From Bacillota bacterium (GTDB lineage Bacteria; Bacillota; Clostridia; Peptostreptococcales; Anaerovoracaceae), in NCBI GenBank assembly GCA_030530305.1, contig JAUMVF010000006.1:1-36432 (forward strand): 36,432 bases of DNA, written 5' to 3'. Position numbers and translations under genes: made by a program. This document shows, piece after piece, positions 1 to 6,865 of the stretch. Within the stretch, counting starts at the first letter, position 1; each line of letters begins with the position of its first letter. A model generated the notes under the pieces. The model worked only from the letters and a program-made list of their open reading frames with translations. It ran no database searches and had not been told where the DNA came from.

Positions 1-695
1 TGAAGAACGCTATGACTAAGGAAGACGGAACTCTCAGAACATATGACGAAATGGTCGCTGAGGGAATCCCACTCAGATATGACGCTCAGTTCCTGGCAGA
101 GAAATGGGATGAGCTCTGCTACCTGGATGCTAACACAGGTGTTGGTGATCCTAACATCATGTACACATACTGCTTCTACATTGCAGAAGTTGATGTAAAT
201 ACAACTAACGGTAAGGTCAAAGTTACAGGAATGCGCTGCGTAGACAGAGTTGGTACTATCGGAAACATCGGTTCCGTAAACGGACAGGCATTCGGCGGAA
301 TGTCTCACTCCATCGGATTCGCACTCAGCGAAGATTACGAAGATGTCAAGAAGCACACTAACGTTCTGACACTTGGTGTTCCTGCTTGTAACGATGTACC
401 TGACAAATATGAAGCTATCCACCTTGATGACCCAGAAGACGAGAGAGCTAATCCGTTCGGATCATCCGGAGCTTCCGAAGCATTCCAGTCCAGCGGCCAC
501 GTTGCTGTACTCAATGCTATCTACAACGCATGCGGCGTTCGTATCCATGAGATCCCGGCAAGACCTGAAAAGATCAAGGCTGGTCTGGATGCAATCGCTA
601 AGGGTGAAAAACCATACGCACCAAAACCGTACTACCTTGGACCAGATCTCTATGACAGGATCGAAGACTTCAAGGCTAACCCGGTTGACTGGTAA
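1..695 (+). CDS. Molybdopterin-dependent aldehyde oxidoreductase / xanthine dehydrogenase family, C-terminal part
   Basis: The reading frame is open from the left edge (codons start at base 3), so only the last ~230 residues are present. They match the end of the molybdenum-binding subunit of the xanthine dehydrogenase / aldehyde oxidoreductase family. A glycine-rich stretch ending in GSSGASEAFQSSGH carries the Glu at the position of the family's catalytic base, and it is followed by NAIYNACGVRIHEIPARPEK, the usual C-terminal signature. Such enzymes hydroxylate aldehydes or purines at a Mo centre in the cytoplasm. The downstream Fe-S/FAD protein and small zinc-ribbon-like protein resemble the partners of Desulfovibrio-type aldehyde oxidoreductases, so an aldehyde substrate is my preference over xanthine. 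Codons favour A/T-ending triplets (GCT, GTT, ACA) more than the next genes do, which suggests high expression. Confidence 0.85.
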   Translation, partial: KNAMTKEDGTLRTYDEMVAEGIPLRYDAQFLAEKWDELCYLDANTGVGDPNIMYTYCFYIAEVDVNTTNGKVKVTGMRCVDRVGTIGNIGSVNGQAFGGMSHSIGFALSEDYEDVKKHTNVLTLGVPACNDVPDKYEAIHLDDPEDERANPFGSSGASEAFQSSGHVAVLNAIYNACGVRIHEIPARPEKIKAGLDAIAKGEKPYAPKPYYLGPDLYDRIEDFKANPVDW

Positions 696-733
696 AAACA
701 CCTGCATGTCAATAGAGGTTTGACTTATTAAGA

Positions 734-772
734 AATGCCCGGGTCATGATATAATGTCATAACCCGGGCATT
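734..772 (+). terminator. Strong hairpin between the Mo-hydroxylase and the next gene
   Basis: Arms 734-749 and 757-772 (AATGCCCGGGTCATGA with TCATAACCCGGGCATT) pair over 16 positions with one mismatch around a 7-nt loop. It has the position of a terminator for the Mo-hydroxylase, but no T-tract follows. Instead the 3' arm ends directly at the ATG at 773. It could be an mRNA processing or stability element or a translation block rather than a classical terminator. Confidence 0.5.
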
Positions 773-3262
773 ATGACTATGCAACTTAATTACAGAAAAA
801 CGCGGCCCCGCGCCGCAGGAGCAGAACATAAAGAAGTTCTGCGTTTGATCGATATGACAGAAGAAAAAGATATCAGAATAATTGAAAAAGATCCGAACAT
901 CGAGGATTACGGAACAAAGTTCGAAAACTGTATAGTGAGCGAACCTCCCTTCTGCGTTTCTTCCTGTCCGTTTCACGTTCCTTTGATGGACCTCTTCGAC
1001 AAGATGGGCAGAAGCAGTTTTAACGCGGCATTCAAACCATACAGGGACGCGGTATGTTTCCCCGATATAGTTTCATCACTTTGCCCCGAGTACTGCAAGT
1101 CCGGCTGTCCCAGAAAAGATACCGACAGTCCGGTAGAGATGCGGCTGCTTGAACGGAGTCTGGTCGCAAAAACAAGAAAAAAAGAGCCCCGGGAAATGAA
1201 CCTTCCCAAGAAGGACGGCAAAGTAGCCATCATCGGCGCCGGTCCCAGCGGTATGGCCATGGCTCAGCGCATGGCTGTAAGAAAATACGATGTGGAGATC
1301 TTCGAGAAGACAGACCGCATCGGCGGACATCTTTGGGACCTGCTATCCCCCGGAGTCTTTATCGCGGATATCGAAAGACAGCTGATGCACGAAGAGTACC
1401 AGCTTCACTTAAACACGGAAATCACAGACCTTGGAGATCTGATTTCCCAGGGTTTTCACAGCATATATGTTGCCACCGGAGAAGGCGGCAATGATTTTGG
1501 AGTAATAGAAAACGCCATCGAGCAGGAAGACGGCTTCAAGTGGTACTTCCGCTCCGAAGGAGATGTGGGCATCTTCGCCGGCGGGTCGCTGCTTGGTCAC
1601 GATACCATGCACGCCATAGCCGACGGCCTCAATATCTCACACGCCCTTCAGGGATGGATGCAGGTGCAGCATCTGGATTATCCTATTCACTCGGATACCA
1701 CCAGAGCTAAGATCGTCGGCCGGGAATGGGATGCCGTTCCGGCAGTCGAGCCTACAGACACATTTGAAAACGACGCCGGTGAAGAGGAAAAAGTTTTCAG
1801 CGAAGACGAGATCAAGGCTGAGCTCGACCGCTGCCTGAACTGCCAGTGCGACGCGTGCATGAAGTACTGCGACCTTTCGGCTTTCTACGACAAATGGCCC
1901 CTGAAGATCAAGAAGGAAATCGACGCCACAGTAATGGACGGCGAAAGCCTTCTTCACGGCAAGCCCGCCAAAAGACTGATCAACACATGTACCCAGTGCG
2001 GTCTCTGCGAGGAGATCTGCCCCGAGGGCATAAATACAGGACAGCTTGCTCTGGCAGCCAGACGCATACTCCACAGGCAGGGCAAGATGGCTTTTGCCAT
2101 GCATCAGTTCTTCTTAAACGATATGGACCACGCTAACGGACCTATGGCCAATGTCGTAAGGAACGCGCCGAAAACTATTGGAGTTTCTGAGTCATACGAA
2201 AGCAGCAAATACGCTTTCTTCCCCGGATGCCAGATGGGAGCGGCCGACCCTGAACTGGTGACAGGCGCCTATTCGTACATCCTTGAGCACGAGCCTGAGA
2301 CAGGCCTTATGCTGGGCTGTTGCGGAGTTCCCGCCGAGTGGTCGGGAGATCCGGACAGACTGGACGCCGAGAATGAGCGTATCCGCAGCGAATGGGAGTC
2401 TCTCGGAAAACCCGAACTGATACTTGCCTGCGCTACATGCGCAAAACAGTTCGACAAGTTCTTCCCGGATATAAAATATCACTTCCTCTATGACCTGATG
2501 GCCGAATGGGGCGCTGATTTTGCGTCAAAGGGAGACGGCGGAAGAGAATTCGCTATATTCGACCCCTGCTCCACCAGAGGAATGGATGACCTGCGTGATT
2601 CAGTGCGCAGCGTGATCTCGGGAGCCGGCTACGCTCTTGAACCGCTCAAGCGCCAGGAAGCCCACTCGGCATGCTGCAGTTACGGCGGCCAGGGCTCAGC
2701 GGCCAATCCTGCTTTCGCGGAATTCGTCCGCAAGCGCAGGATAGAAGAAAGCGAAGATCCCTACATCTGCTACTGCATCAACTGCAGGGACGCCTTTATA
2801 GAAGAAGGAAAAGAGAGCTATCACATCCTCGATCTGCTGCTGGGCAAAGACCCCAACAGTGTGCCCTATCCTACATGGAGCGAAAGACATCACAACAGAT
2901 CAGTGCTTAAGAAGAAAGCTCTCAAAGAATTCTGGGGAGAGGATTTTAAAGAAATGGAAGAGCATAAAGTCACCCTCGTCATGAGCGACGAAATGAGGTC
3001 CAAACTCCACAAGGAGAAGATCCTTGTTGAAGACATGGAGAACGTAGTCGAGTTCTGCGAAAGGACCAAAAGAAACGTATACGACAGCGAGGCCGGCACA
3101 TACACCGGATACAAGGAGATGGGATACATCACCTTCTGGGCCCAGTACAAACCGACTGATAAGCCCGGCGTCTACGAACTGATAAACGCGTATTCCCACA
3201 GATTAAAGATAGAACTGGAGGCGGTCTGGAATGGAAAAAAAGTCGACCTTGACATGCAGTAA
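773..3262 (+). CDS. FAD/NAD(P)-binding Fe-S oxidoreductase with CCG (heterodisulfide-reductase-like) domains
   Basis: 829 residues if the ATG at 773 is used. In order: an N-terminal Cys region like that of glutamate synthase small subunits (Cys 53, 61, 65 and 104, 108, 112); a Rossmann FAD motif GAGPSG at ~155-160; a Cys cluster at 354-366 (CLNCQCDACMKYC); a 4Fe-4S motif CTQCGLCEEICP at ~406-417; and two CCG-type domains (GCCGVP near 520, CCSYGG near 640), as in heterodisulfide reductase HdrB. This matches the 'pyridine nucleotide-disulfide oxidoreductase/dicluster-binding' family found beside Mo aldehyde oxidoreductases, so it probably passes electrons from that enzyme to a soluble carrier. 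The start is uncertain: the ATG at 773 has no ribosome binding site, while TTG 845 follows AAAGAAG and ATG 854 (residue 28, MTEEKD) suits the family's length better. It overlaps the next gene by 32 nt. Confidence 0.8.
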   Translation: MTMQLNYRKTRPRAAGAEHKEVLRLIDMTEEKDIRIIEKDPNIEDYGTKFENCIVSEPPFCVSSCPFHVPLMDLFDKMGRSSFNAAFKPYRDAVCFPDIVSSLCPEYCKSGCPRKDTDSPVEMRLLERSLVAKTRKKEPREMNLPKKDGKVAIIGAGPSGMAMAQRMAVRKYDVEIFEKTDRIGGHLWDLLSPGVFIADIERQLMHEEYQLHLNTEITDLGDLISQGFHSIYVATGEGGNDFGVIENAIEQEDGFKWYFRSEGDVGIFAGGSLLGHDTMHAIADGLNISHALQGWMQVQHLDYPIHSDTTRAKIVGREWDAVPAVEPTDTFENDAGEEEKVFSEDEIKAELDRCLNCQCDACMKYCDLSAFYDKWPLKIKKEIDATVMDGESLLHGKPAKRLINTCTQCGLCEEICPEGINTGQLALAARRILHRQGKMAFAMHQFFLNDMDHANGPMANVVRNAPKTIGVSESYESSKYAFFPGCQMGAADPELVTGAYSYILEHEPETGLMLGCCGVPAEWSGDPDRLDAENERIRSEWESLGKPELILACATCAKQFDKFFPDIKYHFLYDLMAEWGADFASKGDGGREFAIFDPCSTRGMDDLRDSVRSVISGAGYALEPLKRQEAHSACCSYGGQGSAANPAFAEFVRKRRIEESEDPYICYCINCRDAFIEEGKESYHILDLLLGKDPNSVPYPTWSERHHNRSVLKKKALKEFWGEDFKEMEEHKVTLVMSDEMRSKLHKEKILVEDMENVVEFCERTKRNVYDSEAGTYTGYKEMGYITFWAQYKPTDKPGVYELINAYSHRLKIELEAVWNGKKVDLDMQ

Positions 3263-3425
3263 ATGCAACGTTGAACTTCAGGAGTTCGAAGCGAACTTCG
3301 TTTATCTGGAAAAAACTCTCCAGCACAAAGTCCTCCGCTGCCCCGAATGCGGGCAGGTCTATCTTCCCGAGGAGATGGTCCGCGGCAGGATCCGTGAGGT
3401 AGAGGATTCGCTGGAGGAGAAATAG
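3231..3425 (+). CDS. Small zinc-ribbon-like redox protein (DVU_1557-like)
   Basis: 64 residues with two CxxC pairs (CSKC at 9-12 and CPEC near 37-40) separated by a hydrophobic segment, then VYLPEEMVRGRIREVE and an acidic tail. The pattern fits the small 'DVU_1557 family redox protein' that accompanies molybdenum aldehyde oxidoreductases. The start lies inside the preceding gene (GGAGGCGGTCTGGAATG, 32-nt overlap), which indicates translational coupling. It is likely a cytoplasmic metal-binding or electron-transfer partner of the oxidoreductase; its exact role is not established. It is the last gene of this operon, since a terminator follows at 3495. Confidence 0.75.
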   Translation: MEKKSTLTCSKCNVELQEFEANFVYLEKTLQHKVLRCPECGQVYLPEEMVRGRIREVEDSLEEK

Positions 3426-3494
3426 CCGGATCTTAAGCCGGACCGGCAGGCCGGCGCAGGTATTTTCCCCGCGTTTGCTGAAACAGAAAAGATC

Positions 3495-3520
3495 AGAGAC
3501 AGCCTTGCGCTGTCTCTTTT
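3495..3520 (+). terminator. Rho-independent terminator of the Mo-hydroxylase/Fe-S operon
   Basis: AGAGACAGC (3495-3503) and GCTGTCTCT (3509-3517) form a perfect 9-bp stem with a 5-nt loop, followed by a short T-run. It separates the Mo-enzyme operon from the exported-protein operon downstream. Confidence 0.75.
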
Positions 3521-3596
3521 GCTGTGGACAAATCCCCCATAAATTGCTATCATATCAACGTGGACGTTATCGAAACAACGTTCATCCCCTATATAA

Positions 3597-3649
3597 AGGC
3601 TTCCTGTGTTCAGGGCAAGACCTGCAGGGATCCGGAATACCGGAAGCCT
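3597..3649 (+). other. Structured leader upstream of the exported protein
   Basis: AGGCTTCC (3597-3604) pairs with GGAAGCCT (3642-3649) and encloses CAGG-GCAAGA-CCTG. TCCGG-AATA-CCGGA at 3631-3644 competes with the closing stem, so two alternative folds are possible just before the ribosome binding site at 3671. An AACGT-GG-ACGTT palindrome lies upstream (3558-3569). The stretch 3426-3685 otherwise holds no gene I can support; the reading frame that extends upstream of 3686 lacks a ribosome binding site and is probably not translated. Confidence 0.35.
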
Positions 3650-3685
3650 CATTTTGATTATCTGCTCCTGAAAGGAGACGGTAAG

Positions 3686-5023
3686 TTGACTGCATTTTCA
3701 GTCAGAAATCTTATCATACGGTGCATTGCGGTAATATTCTGCATGCTGCTTGCAGCAAGCTCTTTCGCTTGCTTTTTTGCAGTGCCGGCACACGCAGAGA
3801 CCCCGGGACAGGATCTTGTGATCCGGGTCGGATATTTCGGGGATGATAAAGATTACCGTGAAAAAGCCACTCTTTCTCGCAGCCAGCTGGAAAGCATGAA
3901 CAGCGGTGTTCATTACTACTCAAATCTCACCAGAGTCGGCACTGTCATGGGTACAGTAGCCGAAGGCCCGACCATATATTCCGTACTGGAAGCCGCAGGC
4001 ATCGACAGCGGTTCGGTCCAGACCCTGAATTTAAGGACCACCGACGGGACCAACGTGAACAACTGGTTCGTCTCTCTCAATATGGACCAGTGGGTCAATA
4101 CCACCAGATACTATTACCCGGAACTGAGAGGTAACTATGAGATAACCGACGACGGGCTTACCCTTCCGGGTGAAGGGTCCCTTTCAGGTTCTTCAACTGT
4201 CCCGGCCATATTGGCTATAAGGAGTTTTGCAACCAAGAGCCCGACAGAAGAACTGAGCCCCTCAAGCATGGACGAGTCCAGAAGTTACAGATTCTGCGTC
4301 GGCCAGACAGCTCTCAAGGAAGGACAGGCTTCCAACGCGTGGTCCTCAATGAACTCCGCCTACTATATTTTCGGTATCGACGTGACCCTGTACGGCAGCC
4401 CTTCTACCGTCACGGACATGTCCCTGAATCTTAAAAGCCGCAAAGTCAAAGTCGGCAGTAAAATGAAGATCAACGTAGTCCTCACCGGCCAGGAACTTTT
4501 CGAGGACAAGGTGTCCGGCAATCTCAAATGGGAAAGCAGCGACACTTCCATCGCCACTGTGAATCAGAACGGCGTCGTGACTTTCAAAAAGAAGGGAAAG
4601 GTCACCATAACAGTGACCGACCTTGAATCTGGCATTTCAAGATCAGTGACCGTTACCGGCATTTCCGGGAAAAAGCCCGAGCAGGACGAAGATCAGGATA
4701 AAAAGCCGGATAAAGACAAAAACGGGGACAAGGTAAAAGATAAAGACAAAGAGAAAACAGAAAAGGAACCTGTAGCTCAGGATAAAGATAAAGACAAGCA
4801 GAAAAAGAAGATCGGCACTAAAACTCTGGACACAACAGGTCTGCATGAAGTAGTCATCGGCGGGACCATGTTCGACCGCGAGGAAATGGATGCCGATGCC
4901 AAGCCGCTGGACGCGCAGGGAGATGATCCCAACGCACCCCTTTACGCCGGGATCGGAGCCGGTGTGTGTATCGGAGCCGGAGGTCTGGCAAGACTGCTTA
5001 TGTACTTAAAGGAGGTAAAATAA
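3686..5023 (+). CDS. Exported, membrane-anchored protein with SUOX-like and Ig-like (BIG2) domains
   Basis: I start the gene at TTG 3686, eight bases after AAAGGAG, which places a signal peptide at the N-terminus (hydrophobic core ~8-32, cleavage after PAHA, residue ~37). A longer open frame from 3524 would bury this signal. Residues ~42-235 resemble the sulfite-oxidase molybdopterin-binding fold (VAEGPTIYSVLEAAGID is its characteristic loop/helix), but the CxGN Moco motif is not seen. A BIG2 Ig-like domain follows (~245-325, ending in KGKVTITVTD), then a ~55-residue Lys/Asp-rich linker and a C-terminal hydrophobic segment (YAGIGAGVCIGAGGLARLLMYL) as membrane anchor. It ends right at the start of the ExbB-like gene, so the two probably work together at the cell surface. 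The ligand is unknown. Confidence 0.75.
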   Translation: MTAFSVRNLIIRCIAVIFCMLLAASSFACFFAVPAHAETPGQDLVIRVGYFGDDKDYREKATLSRSQLESMNSGVHYYSNLTRVGTVMGTVAEGPTIYSVLEAAGIDSGSVQTLNLRTTDGTNVNNWFVSLNMDQWVNTTRYYYPELRGNYEITDDGLTLPGEGSLSGSSTVPAILAIRSFATKSPTEELSPSSMDESRSYRFCVGQTALKEGQASNAWSSMNSAYYIFGIDVTLYGSPSTVTDMSLNLKSRKVKVGSKMKINVVLTGQELFEDKVSGNLKWESSDTSIATVNQNGVVTFKKKGKVTITVTDLESGISRSVTVTGISGKKPEQDEDQDKKPDKDKNGDKVKDKDKEKTEKEPVAQDKDKDKQKKKIGTKTLDTTGLHEVVIGGTMFDREEMDADAKPLDAQGDDPNAPLYAGIGAGVCIGAGGLARLLMYLKEVK

Positions 5024-5671
5024 ATGGGTGATGTCGTAAAAAGTACCCTCAGGGCAGTAACGGAAGCTCTGCAGATACCGACTATCATAATACTGCTGCT
5101 GCTTATAGCCATCACGATATTTCTTCTCGGAAGTATCCTTGTGGAGGTTTTTGCCGACAGGAGGCATCTGAAGGCCAGCATCCCCAAGGTGATAGATGAT
5201 ATCCAGGGAATGGGCGCGTCACAGCTTCAGATGTATTTCAAGAAATGCCCGCTGCTGAACCGTCAGAAAAAGGCTCTGGGTGAACTGATAACCCGCGACA
5301 ACCTTCCCGACAACAGCCGGGAGGCTCTCGCCAGACAGCTGCTCTATAACGAGCAGGAGCATTACGACAAGAGGACGAAATTCTCCGAAGTTATCGCCAA
5401 GATCGCTCCAATGTTCGGTCTTCTGGGCACACTGATACCGCTGGGTCCCGGACTTATAGCGTTGGGGCAGGGAGATACGAAGACTCTTTCCGAGTCCCTG
5501 CTCATCGCTTTTGACACAACAGTCGCAGGACTCATAAGCGGCGCTGTGGCCTTCGTAATCACAGCCATCAGAAACCGCTGGTATGAAAAATACATGGTAG
5601 GCCTGGAGACCATAATGGAGTGCATCCTTGACGTTCAGGATCTGAGAGGTAAGAAAAATGCGGATCAATAA
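5024..5671 (+). CDS. MotA/TolQ/ExbB proton channel family protein
   Basis: 215 residues with three membrane segments (~17-42, ~127-150, ~165-188). The stretch FGLLGTLIPLGPGLIALGQGD and the following TTVAGLISGAVAFVITAIR match the conserved last two helices of the ExbB/TolQ/MotA family, which forms a proton-driven motor with an ExbD/TolR/MotB partner. The start ATG abuts the stop of the preceding gene (TAAATG) and is preceded by GGAGG. The stop overlaps the DUF2149 gene by 14 nt, so translation of the three genes is coupled. The family normally energises envelope transport or motility; no TonB, TolA or outer-membrane receptor is encoded here. Confidence 0.88.
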   Translation: MGDVVKSTLRAVTEALQIPTIIILLLLIAITIFLLGSILVEVFADRRHLKASIPKVIDDIQGMGASQLQMYFKKCPLLNRQKKALGELITRDNLPDNSREALARQLLYNEQEHYDKRTKFSEVIAKIAPMFGLLGTLIPLGPGLIALGQGDTKTLSESLLIAFDTTVAGLISGAVAFVITAIRNRWYEKYMVGLETIMECILDVQDLRGKKNADQ

Positions 5672-5951
5672 AGGAAAGAACCGGCTCAGAGTAAGCAGAA
5701 GAGAGACAGACGGCACAAGTCCCATGGAAAGCCTCGCCAACCTGGTGGACGTTATGCTGGTATTTGCGTGCGGACTTATCATCGCCCTCATCGCGGCCCA
5801 TAACGTGGACCTGACCAAGACGCCTTACAAGGTGGACAGCATCAAGGAAAAAGCAGGACAGACCCAGAAGACCAAAGAGGATCTTCAGGAAATGGGCAAG
5901 ATATACAAGGACCCCGACACCGGGAAACTTTACGTTATCGAGGATGAATGA
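5658..5951 (+). CDS. DUF2149 family protein (ExbD/TolR-like partner)
   Basis: 97 residues: a basic N-terminus, one membrane helix (NLVDVMLVFACGLIIALIAAH, ~28-48) and a short C-terminal domain. The Asp at the start of the helix sits where ExbD/TolR/MotB proteins carry the proton-binding Asp. DUF2149 proteins are known beside ExbB-like genes, for example in haem-uptake (hmu-type) loci and in methanogens. It overlaps the ExbB-like gene by 14 nt. I infer a two-protein proton-driven motor. The C-terminal domain (KIYKDPDTGKLYVIEDE) is too short to be a full ExbD periplasmic domain. Confidence 0.82.
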   Translation: MRINKGKNRLRVSRRETDGTSPMESLANLVDVMLVFACGLIIALIAAHNVDLTKTPYKVDSIKEKAGQTQKTKEDLQEMGKIYKDPDTGKLYVIEDE

Positions 5952-5955
5952 TCTT

Positions 5956-6450
5956 ATGAAGAAGATATTGAAGACAGCCGCATCCCTCATTCTCTGCATC
6001 GCTCTCATCGCGGGACTTACCGCCTGCGGCGAGCCGGATGACATAGACATAAGCGGATATAAAGACCGCGTGATCACCATCAGAGGTGCTGCCGAAAAGC
6101 CTGTGAAATTGACTATCGCGGATCTGAAAAAGATGGACTGTGAAACAATCACCACTGAAAGCACCAGCGATAAAATCGGCGAGGTGCGCGCTACAGGGCC
6201 GTGGCTTGACACAGTGCTTGAGCCCTACGGCATAAAACAGGAGGAATTGAAAAAGCTCCTCATCAAAGGCAAGGACGGGTATGATATAAAACTGCTGAAC
6301 GACTATCTTAAAGAGCACCCCATCATGCTCTCTTTCGGTTCCGAAGGAAAACCCCTTGATGAAGATTGCGCCCCGTGCCGGATAATAATCGAAAAATCCG
6401 ACTCGGCATACTGGGTAAGACAGGTCAGGGAGATCACTCTGGTGAAGTGA
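5956..6450 (+). CDS. Lipoprotein with SUOX-like (molybdopterin-binding-fold) domain
   Basis: Of two in-frame ATGs, 5956 is preferred because AGGA lies 11 bases upstream; the ATG at 5944 has no ribosome binding site. The 164-residue product has a lipoprotein signal with lipobox LTAC (Cys ~24). The rest reads as a single compact domain of the oxidoreductase molybdopterin-binding type: VITIRGAAEKPVKLTIADLKKM, then VRATGPWLDTVLEPYGI, ending in WVRQVREITLV. In Moco enzymes a CxGN motif follows the first helix. Here that region reads ETITTESTSDKIGE, so no Moco-liganding Cys is present and catalysis is unlikely. It probably acts as an extracytoplasmic binding protein for the ExbB/DUF2149 module; the ligand is unknown. 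Confidence 0.78.
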   Translation: MKKILKTAASLILCIALIAGLTACGEPDDIDISGYKDRVITIRGAAEKPVKLTIADLKKMDCETITTESTSDKIGEVRATGPWLDTVLEPYGIKQEELKKLLIKGKDGYDIKLLNDYLKEHPIMLSFGSEGKPLDEDCAPCRIIIEKSDSAYWVRQVREITLVK

Positions 6451-6558
6451 CGCTTCCCGGGTAAAGTTGTGTTTTTTCATCGCAGCTGCGCGTACGCGCC
6501 GGCGGTATCCGGCTGTTGTTTTCCAGCAAACGCGCCCGTTGGAAAGACAACAAAATTC

Positions 6559-6587
6559 TTGACTTTATACCCTCCCTCTTATATCAT
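6559..6587 (+). promoter_or_regulatory. Sigma-70-type promoter of the secreted-protein operon
   Basis: TTGACT (6559-6564), a 17-bp spacer and TATCAT (6582-6587). The predicted transcript starts near 6594, only about ten bases before the first structured RNA unit, as expected if the RNA units form the 5' leader. The interval 6451-6558 holds no gene I can support. Confidence 0.75.
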
Positions 6588-6602
6588 TTAATTACAATAT
6601 AA

Positions 6603-6700
6603 AAGACAACGAGCCGAAGCTCCTAAGGGCTTTCTAAGGAGCGGGGCCAATGGGTATCAGCGGGAAACCGCGGTGCCTTCCGTGTTTGTAAAGTGGTCTT
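6603..6700 (+). ncRNA. Riboswitch-like structured RNA, tandem unit 1
   Basis: The unit is closed by AAGAC (6603-6607) with GTCTT (6696-6700), extended by AC/GT across a mismatch. Inside are a hairpin GCTCCT...AGGAGC (6619-6642), a GAAA-capped hairpin GCGG-GAAA-CCGC (6660-6671) and a conserved 3' block GCCTTCCGTGTTTG. The second unit repeats the same architecture while the stem sequences differ. I could not match it with certainty to a known class. A molybdenum-cofactor riboswitch (Rfam MOCO_RNA_motif) is my leading hypothesis, from the genomic context and the GAAA-capped stem only. Confidence 0.7.
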
Positions 6701-6714
6701 GAGATAATACACAT

Positions 6715-6810
6715 AAGACGACGAGCAGAAAGCCCTACGGGAAACTACGGGCTGATGCCGCTGGGTTTGACCGGAAACGGTCAGGCCTTCCGTGTTTGAA
6801 AAGTAGTCTT
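6715..6810 (+). ncRNA. Riboswitch-like structured RNA, tandem unit 2
   Basis: Second copy of the same fold, 14 nt after the first. The closing stem is AAGAC (6715-6719) with GTCTT (6806-6810). The first hairpin is AGCCC...GGGCT (6730-6752), and the GAAA-capped hairpin is GACCG-GAAA-CGGTC (6769-6782), one pair longer than in unit 1 with different bases. The unpaired blocks ACGAGC, CTGGGT and CCTTCCGTGTTTG are kept. Conserved loops with changed but still pairing stems are the hallmark of a functional RNA. Confidence 0.7.
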
Positions 6811-6837
6811 GAGATATCTTTATAACAACGCATTTCG

Positions 6838-6858
6838 AGCTGCTTTTCGAAAGGAGCT
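6838..6858 (+). promoter_or_regulatory. Hairpin sequestering the ribosome binding site
   Basis: AGCT-g-CTTT-tcg-AAAG-g-AGCT: the 3' arm contains the ribosome binding site AAAGGAG (6850-6856) of the gene at 6866. This would be a translation-control expression platform for the tandem RNA just upstream. Confidence 0.65.
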
Positions 6859-6865
6859 ATAAGAA

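Noticed and set aside
3524-3685. Extension of the exported protein to an upstream ATG at 3524
   Set aside because: It would put 54 residues before a clear signal peptide, overlaps the structured leader, and has no ribosome binding site. TTG 3686 has AAAGGAG at ideal spacing.
6603-6810. Cobalamin, c-di-GMP-I, FMN, TPP or SAM-I riboswitch
   Set aside because: I compared the conserved cores of these classes by eye and found none of their diagnostic blocks; a formal search is still needed.
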